DNA from: Melieria omissa
Taxonomy: Eukaryota; Arthropoda; Insecta; Diptera; Ulidiidae
Direction of reading: 5' to 3'
Assembly (NCBI GenBank): GCA_963971225.1
Contig: OZ020268.1
Span: forward strand, 39,253,348 to 39,317,347
Length of the DNA: 64,000 bases
In this document: in pieces, positions 32,380 through 43,909 of the stretch
Position numbering within the stretch: the stretch's first letter is position 1
How the letters are laid out: every line of letters starts with the position of its first letter
Notes under the pieces: generated by a model
Database searches by the model: none
Told to the model about the DNA's origin: nothing
The model's input: only the letters and a program-made list of their open reading frames with translations
Made by a program: the position numbers and the translations under genes

Positions 32380-33120
32380 TAATCACACTGAAACCTAATT
32401 TCAAATTCAACTGACTTATTTGGAACCTGACCTAACCTAAACAAAACCTACAAAACTTGTCACAATCCACTACAAAGTCAAACCACAGAATAAACAATAT
32501 TACTGTCAAACTTACTGCAACTTTAATAAAGCTTTAAGTTTAACTTAATTTGATTTACTGTCTAACCACAACTCTGGTTTGTCTGAAACCTGACCTAACC
32601 TAAACGAAAATTTAAAACTGGTCACGATCCACAACAAAGTTAAAGTTATCGTAAAATAAGTGAAGCTTAAACTTGAACTTCATTCGAATTTCTGTCTAAC
32701 CACAACTCTGGTTTATCTGAAACCTGACCTAACCTTAACAAACCCTTCAAAACTCATCACAATTCATCACGAAGTCGCACTCATTGCAACTTTAGTTTAA
32801 CTTAGAGCCAACTTCAATGGGATTTTCCCCCAACAACAACTCTGGTTTATCTGAAACTTGACCTAACCTAACCGAAACCTTCGAAACTAGTCCCGATCCA
32901 TCACAAAGTCAAACTTATTGTAACATAAGTGAAGGTTAAACTTAAACGCATTCATTCGAATTTCTGTCTAACCACAACTCTGGTTTATCTGAAGTCTGAC
33001 CTAACCAAACCGAAACTTTAATAACTTATCAGGATCCATCACGAAGTCAAACTTAACGTAACTTTTGTTCAACTTAAAGCCAACCTGCCAACTTTATTCG
33101 TTTCAGCCCAACCGATATCA
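32380..33120. repeat. Minisatellite, ~135-bp units, about five copies
   Basis: The phrase CCACAACTCTGGTTTATCTG followed by AAACCTGACCTAACCTAA, then GATCCATCACAAAGTCAAAC, recurs near 32390 (diverged), 32565, 32700, 32837 and 32972. Copies diverge by point changes. Non-coding. Confidence 0.85.
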
Positions 33121-34286
33121 AGTCTCAGGGTAAACTTAATGTCAACTCTAACTATGCATTGAGGTTATGTTGATCAACTACTACAATTTTGAGCGGGAAA
33201 TTCGGAGCGTGCGGTGGAAATCCCATTGTAGTTTTTTCGCTATTTCGTATAGCTATTTTTTGTTGTGTTTCTTCAAGAACACAACAACTGGCTTCAAATT
33301 TCTTTGGATCAAAATGCTATCCAAGCTGGACAGGATTTCTTCACTTTGAACCATCGAAAGCGCTAGTATGATTTTTCCAAAATACTTTTATTTAGTGCCG
33401 CTGAGGATCTAACCCTCAATGTTCCAATCCTTAATCATTCGAATCCGATAGCCCAATCAAACCAACCTTACCTCAACTAAGCTAAACTTAACCCAACTTT
33501 TATCTAACTCGAAACGCAACTTGCCAAAAATATTTTCGGACTTTGGGTTGCAGTTAACTACACCAAAATACATACATATTTATGTTTAGTGAGATGCGTA
33601 CATACATACACACATGGCGACATATGCGTGTCCATTTTCTATTACTCCTCCTCCTCCCAGTTCCAGTCGCAAACGAACTTTCGCATTCGCGCTTATGGCA
33701 CATGCCAATAGCAAAAAACAGCAACAACAACAAGCCAAATACAATCGTAGTACATAAAAATTGTTGCGTTGCATTCGTTTGTTTGCCGCTTTGTACATGT
33801 GTGCCTGTGTGTGTATATGTGTGTTTGAGTGGCTCTCGCTTGCACCAACGCATTGCGGCCGCGTATCGCAACTGTTTGAAGAACAACAACAACAACACAT
33901 AAACAATAAACAACACACATAGGCCGACTGTAATGTGGCGACAGAGGCAAAACAACAAGAAGAAGAAGCAGCAGAGGTAACAACAACAACAACAACAAAA
34001 AAGTGCATTCTCCTGCTCCGACGCCGAATGTGCGCGTTTTGCACTCAGCTTTTGCGGCTCGTGGCTGCATGGCTGCATGGCTGCAAGCATGTCGCTGAGT
34101 ATGTGCAGTGTGTGTGTGTGTGTGTGTGTGAATGAGCTTAGGCCGGGGTGCTGCAGACCCAGCCTACTTTTCTTATGTGCATTCGGCTTTGCGCCGTGTG
34201 CGTACCAGGCGCAGAGCCCATCGAGTTCGAAGGAGAGTGAAGCGAAACTCACTCAAGTTGCGCTATGTTTGGTCATTGACGAACTG
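33121..34286. other. Intergenic; GC-richer island with microsatellites
   Basis: 33560-34260 is richer in GC and in CA/TG, CAACAA and GAAGAA repeats, including (TG)n at 34108-34130 and CAACAACAACAA near 33880-33900 and 33980-34000. Overlapping frames on both strands are repeat-driven. It may be regulatory DNA, but no specific site can be named. Confidence 0.4.
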
Positions 34287-34290
34287 TTAA

Positions 34291-34808
34291 CCCTTCGCTG
34301 CATGGTATTGCATATATGCAATGTTAACTTTTTATGGATTTGGAAACTTTTCTATTCAGCATTTTACAGTTGTTCATTCTTCAGCTGCATCTTTTATGTT
34401 AAAACAATTGATTAGTAACGGAATTTTGCGATTAACATTGAAAGTATGCGCAAAAGAATCGAAAAAGCAACAAGTGTTTCGATTTGGTGAACTAATTTTG
34501 GTTATTGATGGCGATGGTGATATGGTGATCGCCGTCGCTCAGCTGTTTAGTGCGTTGAATTACGAGTATAGAGTGACGTCTGACCTCTGTTCAACTCCCC
34601 ATAGTTGTCAACAGTAAAATATTGATAAAACCGACTTTCATTTCGGCAGTAGCGCTCTCACCAGGATACGGAAAATGGCCGTAAAACTTCTTTCCTAGAT
34701 ACAGGAATTCAAAAAAATTTCATTTTTACCATCAGAACTTAACAAGCAACAAGAATTATATAACAAAAAAGTTTTTTCTTCATGGAAATTAAATCATGCA
34801 ACGAAGGG
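34291..34808. mobile_element. piggyBac-like MITE (TTAA target)
   Basis: TTAA (34287-34290) plus CCCTTCGCTGCATG is mirrored by CATGCAACGAAGGG plus TTAA (34809-34812): 13 of 14 positions match. CCC beside a TTAA duplication is typical of piggyBac-like elements. The 518-bp interior holds one plus-strand open frame of 98 codons (34321-34617) that I cannot assign, so the copy is non-autonomous. Confidence 0.8.
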
Positions 34809-34819
34809 TTAAAATAAAA

Positions 34820-35960
34820 ATGTTTGATTTAAAAAATTTTGTAGCGATTTATGTTTAGTGTAATCAGTTATTTGAAATTAATCAATTATTTGGAAAAAAT
34901 TATTAATTGGATTTTATTTTTTCAAGTTTAAGTATTAAATATTTAAAACATTTTCAATGAAAACCTAATTGCAAAAATAAAAATTTTTGTTTAGTTAAAT
35001 CAATTATTTGGACATTTATTAGAATAAAATATTAATTGGAATTTGTTTTTCCAAGTTTAAATATTGAATATTAAAAAAAAACTTTTAAATAAAACCCAAT
35101 TGGAAAAATACGAATTTATGTTTATTTCAATCAATTATTTCAACATTATTTTTAAAAAATTTTGGTACAAATACAAATTTTTTTATATTAATTTTTAATA
35201 TTTGAAACATTTTTAATTGAAACTTAATTGCAAAAGAAATAATTATTGAAACTTTTTTACATATTTTTATTCGTGTTTATAATTTTTTTTATATTTAGGT
35301 TTAGTTTTTAAATTATTTGATTTTTTACTAAAAAACTTATATTTATTTTTTTTCTCAGTTTTAATATTTCATATTTGAAATGTTTACAATTAGGTTTGCA
35401 GAATTAAAATAAATTATTAAAAATTGTTGTACATTTTTATGTTCAGTTTAATAATTTGAAAATTTATTTATACCAATTTTTTTATAAAAAAAATAATTTT
35501 TCCATATTTTTTCTTTTAAACAATTTCAATTAAAACTTAATTGCAAAAATAAAAATTAATTATTGAAATTATTTTTACATATTTATGTTTCGTTTTATCA
35601 ATTATTTGATTATTTACTTATTTATTTGTAAAAAAAATTGTTTTCTAAATTTTAATATTTTATATTTAAAATATTTTCAAATTAAACCTAATTGCAAAAA
35701 TAAATAAAAATTATTGCAAAATTTTTAACATATTTGAGTCTAATCAAATATTGAAATACTTATTGAAAGAAATTGATTATTTTAAATTATTTTCATATAT
35801 GGATTAAAATATTGAGTATTTAAAACATTTTCGATTAAAACTTAGTTTCAAGAATAAAAAATAATTATTTAATAATTTTTTACATATTAATGATTAGTCA
35901 TATCAAATAATTGATGAATATTTGATAGAAATTATTTATGAGAACAAATTGTTGTACTTC
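34820..35960. repeat. AT-rich degenerate tandem repeat, ~125-150-bp units
   Basis: The phrases CCTAATTGCAAAAATAAAAA, ATTTATGTTTAGTTT, CAATTATTTG and TTTAATATTTAAAACATTTTC recur in order about eight times from 34840 to 35950 with heavy divergence. Non-coding. Confidence 0.7.
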
Positions 35961-36557
35961 AAGTTGACTACTTGTTAATTCAAAGTTGAATGTTTCCGTT
36001 TGATACCACAAATTGTATTGCAAATTCGTAATCAGTTTTTAACTGGTTCAGTGATTTGACAGCAAATTTTGTAAACATTCAATTTTCGCCGATTTCTGCC
36101 GAGTTTGAGTGAAATTCCTTTGCACTCACAACTGCCGACTGCGCTCCGAGCGCTTTTGCTCAGTGCCCTGCGTCCATGGGTGCATTTCGTTCACCACACA
36201 CACACAAACATACACACACTTATATACATGGGCCTTTGAGTGCTCGTATGCGTTGTTGTTTCGAGTACAATGCACATTTTTCTATTTCACATTTGAGTGC
36301 GTAAAGCAACTTTTTTCAATCCTTTTTTTGTACAACTTGTCTGCGTAAGATGGCATCGGTTATGCGTATTTTCGAGCAAATAAACACACATTCATACAAA
36401 TGTCCGCGTGTACTTATGCGGCTCGCACTGATACGTACTAACATGTATACATACATATATTACATACACATCTGTATATATTTACTTTGCACTGACATCT
36501 TCGCTTCGCTGTAAGCACATTCACTCCTGTCTTGTCCATGTAGGCATGCGTACATAT
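35961..36557. other. Intergenic
   Basis: Short CACACA and ATACAT tracts (about 36195-36225, 36440-36480). No gene recognised. Confidence 0.45.
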
Positions 36558-37600
36558 CCCAGTAAACATTTGGGCTTGTTATGAAATTGCTAGCAACTTG
36601 ATATCAAGCATGTTTCTCAACACTTACCTTTGAAATCAACACTTGCTTTTGGCTTGATATCAACTTGAAAACAATAGCTTTTTCAATAAAAAGGGAAGAA
36701 ATTTAGCAATTTGAAATTGCTATTGTTTTCAAATTCATGGCAAGCGTATGGCAAGTTGAGAGCAAACCTCTTTTCAAAGCTACAGGGCTTGATATCAATA
36801 TTGATTTCAAGTGTATTTGTAAGCTTTTGTCAACAGTTCCAATTCCACTAGTCCCAATCAGTTTTGTACGTATTGAAATTTCTACACTTTGTAATAAGTC
36901 TGTTATTTTTATTTTGCAATTCATTTGCATATATTCTTAAAACATTGATGTAGTTCTAACATAGTTGTTAATAAACTTAAATTATTGTTTACATTTTTTT
37001 TAATTTCGTTTGGTATGCAGCTTTGTGCTTTGTAGCCCATTCTGCCAATGACGCCCTTATGGATGATGTGTTTTTGCTTCCCGCAACATCTTCCAGCTCC
37101 TCATCCACCTCATCGTCTTCCTCGCTGAAGGATGAGTAAATCGGTGATGCAATGTCTTCCGTTTTTAGGTGAGAGGCGGCGCCGGACTCCACCGGACCGT
37201 TGTTAATCTCATTGGGTGGCGCTGGTGCCATCAAACACTTAATCACTTGGCCGCACTCATTTTTCACTTTTTTGTATGCACTCATTTCTTTCTTATTATT
37301 TTTTATTTTTTTATTTCTTTTAAAAAGTTATAAAGTTATCTTATAAATTACGACGATCCTTACCGACTGTTTGCGACGACACGAATGAACAATTGAATTC
37401 AATTCACTGAAAATTCACAGCCTTCTTCGATCCTCTCAAAATTCAAAATTTTTCAACTTGATTGCAAGTTGATAGCAAGCCGAAGGCAAGCCTTTTGCAA
37501 ACCTTTGAGAATTCAAACTTGATATCAACTTGTTATCAAGTGCTTGTTATCAAATTGAATTTCAAAAATATATCAAAGGCTTGCTTCAATGTTTACTGGG
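36558..37600 (-). mobile_element. Unassigned DNA transposon with palindromic subterminal repeats
   Basis: A 1043-bp segment has 13-bp perfect inverted ends CCCAGTAAACATT (36558-36570 and 37588-37600), with AT on each side as the only visible target duplication. Near both ends lie copies of a near-palindrome CTTGATATCAAG: 36597, 36653, 36788 on the left, and 37457, 37518, 37529 and 37543 on the right (variants CTTGTTATCAAG and CTTGATTGCAAG). Such repeats are typical transposase-binding sites. A single minus-strand open frame (36989-37285) lies in the middle. Size, ends and weak TSD do not let me assign a superfamily. It is probably an internally deleted copy. Confidence 0.75.
36989..37285 (-). 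CDS. Small acidic protein of the 36.6-37.6 kb transposon, probably truncated
   Basis: A 98-residue frame from ATG 37285 to a stop at 36989-36991. Residues 1-50 are polar with APAPPNEINNGP. Residues about 53-66 form an acidic patch (SEEDDEVDEELED), followed by SIRASLAEWATKHK (about 75-88) and a basic tail ending KLKKM. The L-x2-WA-x2-H pattern resembles an N-terminal segment I associate with uncharacterised proteins of insect transposons, but this is only a likeness. The abrupt basic end suggests that an internal deletion fused the start of a longer protein to the 3' end of the element. On the same strand upstream, CAGTCG|GTAAGG (near 37365-37375) could be a 5'-UTR splice donor. Not recognised as a host gene. 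Confidence 0.5.
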   Translation of the reverse strand: MSAYKKVKNECGQVIKCLMAPAPPNEINNGPVESGAASHLKTEDIASPIYSSFSEEDDEVDEELEDVAGSKNTSSIRASLAEWATKHKAAYQTKLKKM

Positions 37601-39815
37601 ATGTATGTTTAGTTTTGCATGTATGTATGTATGTTACGTGCATGTGTGGGTCGTCTCGCCTTGCACATAATTACGTCACGCATCGTCCATTTATTTGTGT
37701 TTACACCATAATGATTCTTGTTCTTGCAGACTGTCCGGATGCGTTTGACCCTTGGCCAAAGTTTTGTGGTGAGGGCGTCGTTGCCAAAGACTTTTCTGCG
37801 CTTCTTTTCGTTGTGTTTCAACTTTTCCGCTTTTCTGTTTGTATAATTAATTCGTTATTTATTTTTATATAATGTAATTCCTTTCGATTTCTTAACAATG
37901 CTAAGGACAACGATCTCCAAGATGGGACAACTTTATACCAAATTTCATGGTTGTGTCCGACTTATAATTTCGTCGTTATTCAACATTATAGATTTAGGTT
38001 CGTTGAGCCATGCCAGGCTCAAAGAACCATTCGTTCGATGTCCATTCGTTCGATGTCCGCCTCATTCTTCCAGTCAAAGGGCGCGTCTAAACCAAAAGTT
38101 CGCACTGAGTATTTACTTACCTAAAGTTTCTTTATTAGCAAATTTTAGTCCCAAAACACTGCTGGTTCAATTTCAATAAAATTTCAACAGTGGGATGATA
38201 TAATCGTCAAACATTCTAATACCAAAGTCAACTTTTTCCGACTTATAACTCCGACATTATTCAGTATTATAAATTTGAGTTGTATGATCAGTGCCACGCC
38301 CATTTGTCCAATGCTCATGAAATTTAGCAAATGGAAAAATAGATTCATCAGACATCGTTACACTAAATTTCAATGTGGTTCGACTTGGTACTCTGATATT
38401 ATTCAATATTGTAAATTTCAGTTGTATGGGCGACTTGTCCATTCACAACAAAATATATCAAGAAATTTTCTACTGGACATTTCACCCATTGTGAAAATAT
38501 TTCAGATCAATCAAATCAAGTAGTTTCTGTGTCTTTGAAGGACAATTTGTGAAACATAAAATAAGACAATCCGAAGAAACATAAATAAGTCACGTTTATA
38601 GATATAAATTCACAAAAAAGACAATTTTACAATTTTTTAGAATTTCTGGAAATTTCTGGTATACGAGCATTCAATTAAATTTAAATTTTAATTTTTAATT
38701 TTGTAACTTTTTTATTTTAATTGGTATTTATTTCTTTTTACAATATATTTAATGGCCTTTTTTGGGAAAAATAATTTGTTTTATCTTTTGAAGTGGCAAA
38801 TTCAGGGTTTTTTTCCATATTTTCCCCAGAACTATCATTCCTGGGTAAATTGTAGGCCATTGTGAAACTATCTGATCTGCCAAAATCAGCACTTTTCTCT
38901 ATATTTTTAACAGGACTATCATACTCGGGCACATTCTATTCAATGTAACTGCTCTCGTCTCAGATATTCTCAACCATCCATGAACCATGAAGGTTCATAT
39001 TCTTAGTTCACTTCGCTATTATTTCTTTAGTTATCTTCTACCAATTCTTCCATCAGTATTTGTGCAATTTTCTTATTTTTGTATATTTTTCCAGCTATTT
39101 TCTTATATTCAACTTGAAGTATTAAAAAATCAAAAAATCTAGAATAACCAGCAACCAGCATTCTTGCTGAAAGACTAGGGTTGCCATATAGCCAAAGAAG
39201 AATAAATGACACTGAACCTAATGTACCGATTTCTACTCCTGACTTACTTAACTGATCATAACCCCCAGTTACCGTGTTACGACCTGCCGCTCTCCAGTTC
39301 TCTCCAGGCACCTCTGTTTTGCACGTGTCTTCTTCAGTTGGTCACACCAAAAGATGACAGGGTCTCTTCAACTTGGTCTTACACCGAATACTCGGTCTCA
39401 CTCGGTCTCACTCTTCGCCGTCGACTCTCACGTAGAACACCTTTTTCGTCGAAGCCTCTTGGTCCAAACGGGAGACATGGCCAAGCCAGCCAGTAAGAAG
39501 CCTGGATATTGATTTACTGTGCTGTGACAGGGTCTCTTCAACTTGATTCTTCCACCGGAGACACGGTCTCCCTCTTCGCCGTCGACTCCCAACGGTTCCT
39601 TATGAAGTGTAATTTGGGTTGGGCGCAGGGTTTGGTGCTCGCGACCTAAAATCAATATACTAATGAAAGACTCAGCTTTCACCTATGAGCATTAGGGAGA
39701 TAGTGATGTTCATATTGGATTCCTGGTCGTTCTCAACGCTGTAAAAGGAACCGTCGCGAGATTCCAGTATTGTACCAGAACAAGTCATTCTTTTTTGATT
39801 AAGTGAACTTTTTAG
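37601..39815. other. Intergenic; diverged interspersed repeat copies
   Basis: About 37890-38030 and 38220-38450 share words (CGACTTATAA..TC..TTATTCA, ATTATAGATTTAGGTTCG / ATTGTAAATTTCAGTTGT), so a ~170-300-bp repeat is present in two or three diverged copies. Another direct repeat is listed separately at 39356-39595. No gene recognised apart from a possible small exon near 37730-37768 (see findings). Confidence 0.4.
39356..39595. repeat. Direct repeat, two ~70-bp copies 170 bp apart
   Basis: GACAGGGTCTCTTCAACTTG starts each copy (39356 and 39526), and both continue to CTCTTCGCCGTCGACTC. The intervening sequence is GC-richer than the surroundings. Open frames across it are not recognisable. 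Confidence 0.75.
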
Positions 39816-40132
39816 AAGAGTCCGATCGATTCGCAATTTTTTGGCCGATGCCGATTAATCGGCTAAAAGGGCGAGAATCGTCCGATACCGATTTCATACA
39901 AAATATAAGCGTATACATTCATATGTATTTAAAAACAATATTATGTAATATATATGTATATTCCATGTGTCCACTGGGATAAAGAAAAGTACTGACGTTA
40001 ACTCGACTTATTAATCAATATTGTATTAAAATTCAGTTTCTTCTTCAACTTGAAATACGATGTGGCATTTTCTAAAAAAAGGCCGATTCCCACGCCGATA
40101 ATCGCCGATGCCGATTAATCGTTAGGTCTCTA
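39816..40132. mobile_element. hAT-type MITE
   Basis: The 317-bp segment is flanked by exact 8-bp duplications CTTTTTAG (39808-39815 and 40133-40140). The ends are imperfect inverted repeats: AAGAGTCCGATCGATTCG at the left and TAGAGACCTAACGATTAATCG-type read inward from the right. Inside each end lies GCCGATGCCGATTAATCG, whose core GATTAATC is palindromic. The 8-bp duplication and the AGAG-type ends indicate the hAT superfamily. No coding capacity. Confidence 0.82.
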
Positions 40133-40140
40133 CTTTTTAG

Positions 40141-40729
40141 GGAAAGGCTCTCACTCCAACCTAATCAAATCTTAATCATCCGCAATCAACTATTTTTCGT
40201 TTCTTTCTGATTCCTTCGTTCATATTTCTTTTTACTATTTTCAACATACAAATGATTAGTTTGATAGCCAAATAACCCTCTAGCTGCCTATTCTAAGAAT
40301 TACTTTAAGTGAACTAGAATTTTGTAAGTACTGGATAAAGCTAATTGATTCTGTAGAGACAATTTTTACTTTAGTGCAACAAAACAGCTGAGTTTTTACC
40401 CAGTCCAACACCATTTATAGTCCACACTCTAGAGGCACAAATTTCTCGTGGCCGCCAATCCCCATTTCAATGACTAAAACCGAATCAGGTTAAGTTAAGA
40501 CTCAAGGTTAAACTCAGCTTAACTTACGCTTTGCATGCTTGAAGTAGAATAGATGTTATAAACCAGAATAGATGACCATAAACGATCTATTGTGTCTCCT
40601 ACCACTAACTATTCGATTCTATAGTAGAAAGAATTCGTTAAAAGGTTTGTTTTTTGCTTGGTTTATACTTCATTTGAGTCCATGAGTAACGATCAAAAAT
40701 TATGGCTTTGGAAGGAGAGAATATTCCAT
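40141..40729. other. Intergenic, nothing recognised
   Basis: AT-rich unique-looking sequence between two MITEs, with no coding or repeat signal. Confidence 0.5.
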
Positions 40730-40733
40730 TTAA

Positions 40734-41446
40734 GGGGCCCGAACACTGTAAACTGCGATTTTTCATATGTTTTTTATTTTATTTATTAAAAAAAACGGAC
40801 GTTCCGATTTACATGAAACTTTACACATATGTTAATAAATGTTTAGATTACCTTTTTTACTACCTTTTTTAATTCGATTTGCCCCTTTCAAAACTTAAAA
40901 CGCGATTATCTCGAAACCATGTTTTTTGACCGCGTTGACAGCATAACTGAAAAAGTTTTTATCCGATCGACCTGATTCAAATTGCATTCTATTCGGCAAT
41001 AGTGTCGCTTCTGCTCGACGTAGCCGTTTTTCGATATATGCCAAACTTTTTTTTTTATAAATAATTTAGTGCAAAATTTTACGCGAAAAAAAAAACTTTT
41101 TCTTCAAACAGCCGCCATTTTTTTTCTAATCAATATTTTTAAAATCCCCTACGTCAAACAGTAGCCAGTAATGTATATTTCAAGAATCTGTTTTGTTTTT
41201 TGCTCTAGGAGGCTCCGTTATGCTGATTTGCTGTCAACGCGACAAGGGTCATTTTAAAAAGACGACATTTTGGATCAGCTACAGAATACAAACATGGCCG
41301 CCAAAAAAAAAAAAAAAATTGTTTTCGATAATCTGAACATTTATTAAGATATGTGTAAAGTTTCATGTAAATCGGAACGTCCGTTTTTTTTTAATAAATA
41401 AAATAAAAAACATATGAAAAATCGCAGTTTACAGTGTTCGGGCCCC
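40734..41446. mobile_element. Long-TIR element flanked by TTAA (Kolobok-like MITE)
   Basis: About 118 bp at each end (40734-40851 and 41329-41446) are inverted copies of each other with only a few differences, starting GGGGCCCGAACACTGTAAAC. TTAA flanks both ends (40730-40733, 41447-41450). TTAA duplication combined with a G-rich start fits the Kolobok superfamily better than piggyBac (which starts CCC). The 713-bp element has no long frame. Inside the TIRs are GCGTTGACAGCA / TGCTGTCAACGCG words in inverted orientation, extending the foldback. Confidence 0.85.
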
Positions 41447-41450
41447 TTAA

Positions 41451-42530
41451 CGATGGGAATCTGGTCATGAAAATATCCCGAAGAACAGTCGGACAAATGA
41501 ACTCACGAGACAATAGCGGCCGACGAGCTGACTTTCTCAGAGTTTGGTGTTTCAGAATTTGCTGTCTTGGGTATTCTTGACCATTAGTTGGTTAGTAGTG
41601 ACCACAATGATGACCAAAATAAGTTAAGTTCCTTCAGTTATTACTTAAAATGCTTTAACCCATTAAGGACAGAACTCTTACAATTGAAGTAGAATGTAGA
41701 GATATTAAAAATATGCTAAAATTTCAAACAGTTGGCATGGCGTGTCTATTGAACTTGTCACGTATACGTTACGTTGGTTCTGAATAGATTAAGATAAGTG
41801 TTTACAAGCTTCTACATAGATTTTATTAGTTTATTTATGCACTTTGTTTCTTCTTATGAAATTCTTTTCACGATTTAATTTGGGGTTAGAGTGAGTTCTG
41901 TACACAACTTTTGAGCCCAATACCAGTTGAAACCATATTTTCCATCCAAAATGCAACTAACACTAAAGTAGAATTTTGTTTGGGGTTTTTGTCATCCTTT
42001 GAGAATAAAATCATTGTCTATGAAAAAACTTTCAGTTCACTGTTCAGAGTTGTAAAATAGCATTAAATTTTAGTCGCAAGGAAATGGTTTCCATCCATGG
42101 GACAAATATATTTATATGCTTAGTTAATTTTTACTTATTTTTTTCAAGATTTTTTATTTTTTCATAGTAATAGAACCATTTTCCTTAATAAAAAAAACAT
42201 AAAAAAACATAGCAAAAACCAGTAAAAGCTCAGAAAACAGTTTGTCTCATTGATTTGACTATCAAAAGTACCAACCACACATAAATTTTTGACAATTTCA
42301 AACCTAACCTCAAATCTGTTTCGAACTTCTGGTAGCTTCTTGCCGGATCTTAATGATTAAAGTAGAAGCGTGAAATTTTCAAATTTTCCACACAGCCGAA
42401 CCGAACATTGCGCCGTCAAAGTCTACGAAACAGCAAAACAGCAAAGAAGCGAAACGAGTTCATTAACATTTTCACAAGGGCACTCATCCTTAATTTTCGC
42501 TTCTAACAAAATAAATAAAACCCAAACCGA
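41451..42530. other. Intergenic
   Basis: No gene recognised. TTTAACCCATTAAGGACAG near 41657 looks like the end of a TTAA-type element, but no matching end was found. Confidence 0.4.
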
Positions 42531-43900
42531 CTAAATGTAAAAAACAAAAACAAAAAAATATGTAAGAGGCAATGATGGCAGCCGGCAGAGGCGTGAATGC
42601 GCCACGTCGCATTCAAAGTTCGTGGGGCACAAAGTGAAATTCACACACGCACTGGCCCACAGGATTATGACAAATAACGTTGCACAAACATTACACACAC
42701 ACAAACATACAAACATATACTTGCACGCATACATGTGCACACAGACGCACAGACGACGGAGGCGCTCGTACATGAAGTGTGTCCTAAAAACAAAAACAAA
42801 ACAAGACAAGTGCCCCGCAAAACGATGAAGACGCAGTAAGAAGAAGAAGAAGCAAACAATTACAACAACAATAACATCAGAACAAAATATAATGTCAGCA
42901 AGCGACGATGAACCCACGAAAAAGTCGATTGCACGGAATCGAAACGCAGAGCCAAAGGACATTTGCCCCGTGCAGCGCGGCCATTGAAATCGGCTGCCCG
43001 ACTGCGAACGGGAATGCAGAAAACGTCTGGCAACATTTCGAGACGCAGCAACATGTTGCCACAGGACATTGGCGAACGCGGAGAGTGTGTGCGCTTCAAT
43101 TGGCCCATTGGCGAACGAGGCTGAAGAGCACAGACGCGCTCTTTGCATTGCTACGCAGCAACAACAACAACAACAACGGTAATTGCAAACGCAACGAACA
43201 AAACGAGCAAAACAGAAAAGGCGACAACAACGTTGTCGTAGCGAAATTTGAACGTTTGTTCGACGGGATGGGGGGCGAAAAAAGCCAAAACACGAAAACA
43301 ACGAAAGGCGTACAGAGTCAAACGGCACCAACAACAAGAACATTAAGGCAAATAGTCCAGCAGCGCTTTAGGCACAAAAGGACGAAATTGTGTTGCGACA
43401 ACGTACACGACACAACAAAGGAAACCCTTGGCAACGCGTGCGGCCAACAGAAACTTTGGCGGCGACAACGGTGGGCGGCAGTGCGCCGTTCGACCCGCGC
43501 GCACCTCTCGACTGCATTTCGCCGCAGCCGAGGCTGGCCGGCCGTCTGTGCTTGCGGGGGCCGCAACTGTTGGTGTTGGCCGCGGCAGGTTGGTGGAACG
43601 GATGGCTGGCTGGCTGTGTGGCTGGCAGACGACGGGCACATTTCGATTTTATTGAGCAAACAACGAATTTTCAAATAAAAACAAAACCTGCGATGAAAAT
43701 TCAAAACAAAATAAACCAAAACGAATTCGTTCGCTCGTTGGGCTCGTTGAGTTGTTGTTACCTGTGTGCGTAGACGTTGGCGTGTCGGTGTGTTTCGTTG
43801 TGTGTCGTTGTGTGAGTGTCCATATCCTTTACATGCTCGCCGGCAATTCGCATTGATTCGAGTCGTTTTTTGGCATTTCATGTAAAAGTTCGACATAAAT
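42531..43900. other. GC-richer island without a convincing gene
   Basis: Long open frames exist on both strands (for example 42908-43678 plus and 43318-43896 minus) but overlap in several phases, have no domain and arise from biased composition with CAACAACAAC (about 43155-43180), ACACACAC and GAAGAA tracts. Three ATGTTGC/GCAACAT motifs lie within 30 bp at 43030-43059. Promoter, UTR or enhancer DNA is more likely than a coding exon. Confidence 0.4.
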
Positions 43901-43909
43901 TTGTTGTAT

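Noticed and set aside
42908..43896. Overlapping open frames of 190-256 codons on both strands
   Set aside because: Several phases are open at once because of GC and trinucleotide-repeat bias. No domain, conserved motif or splice context is visible.
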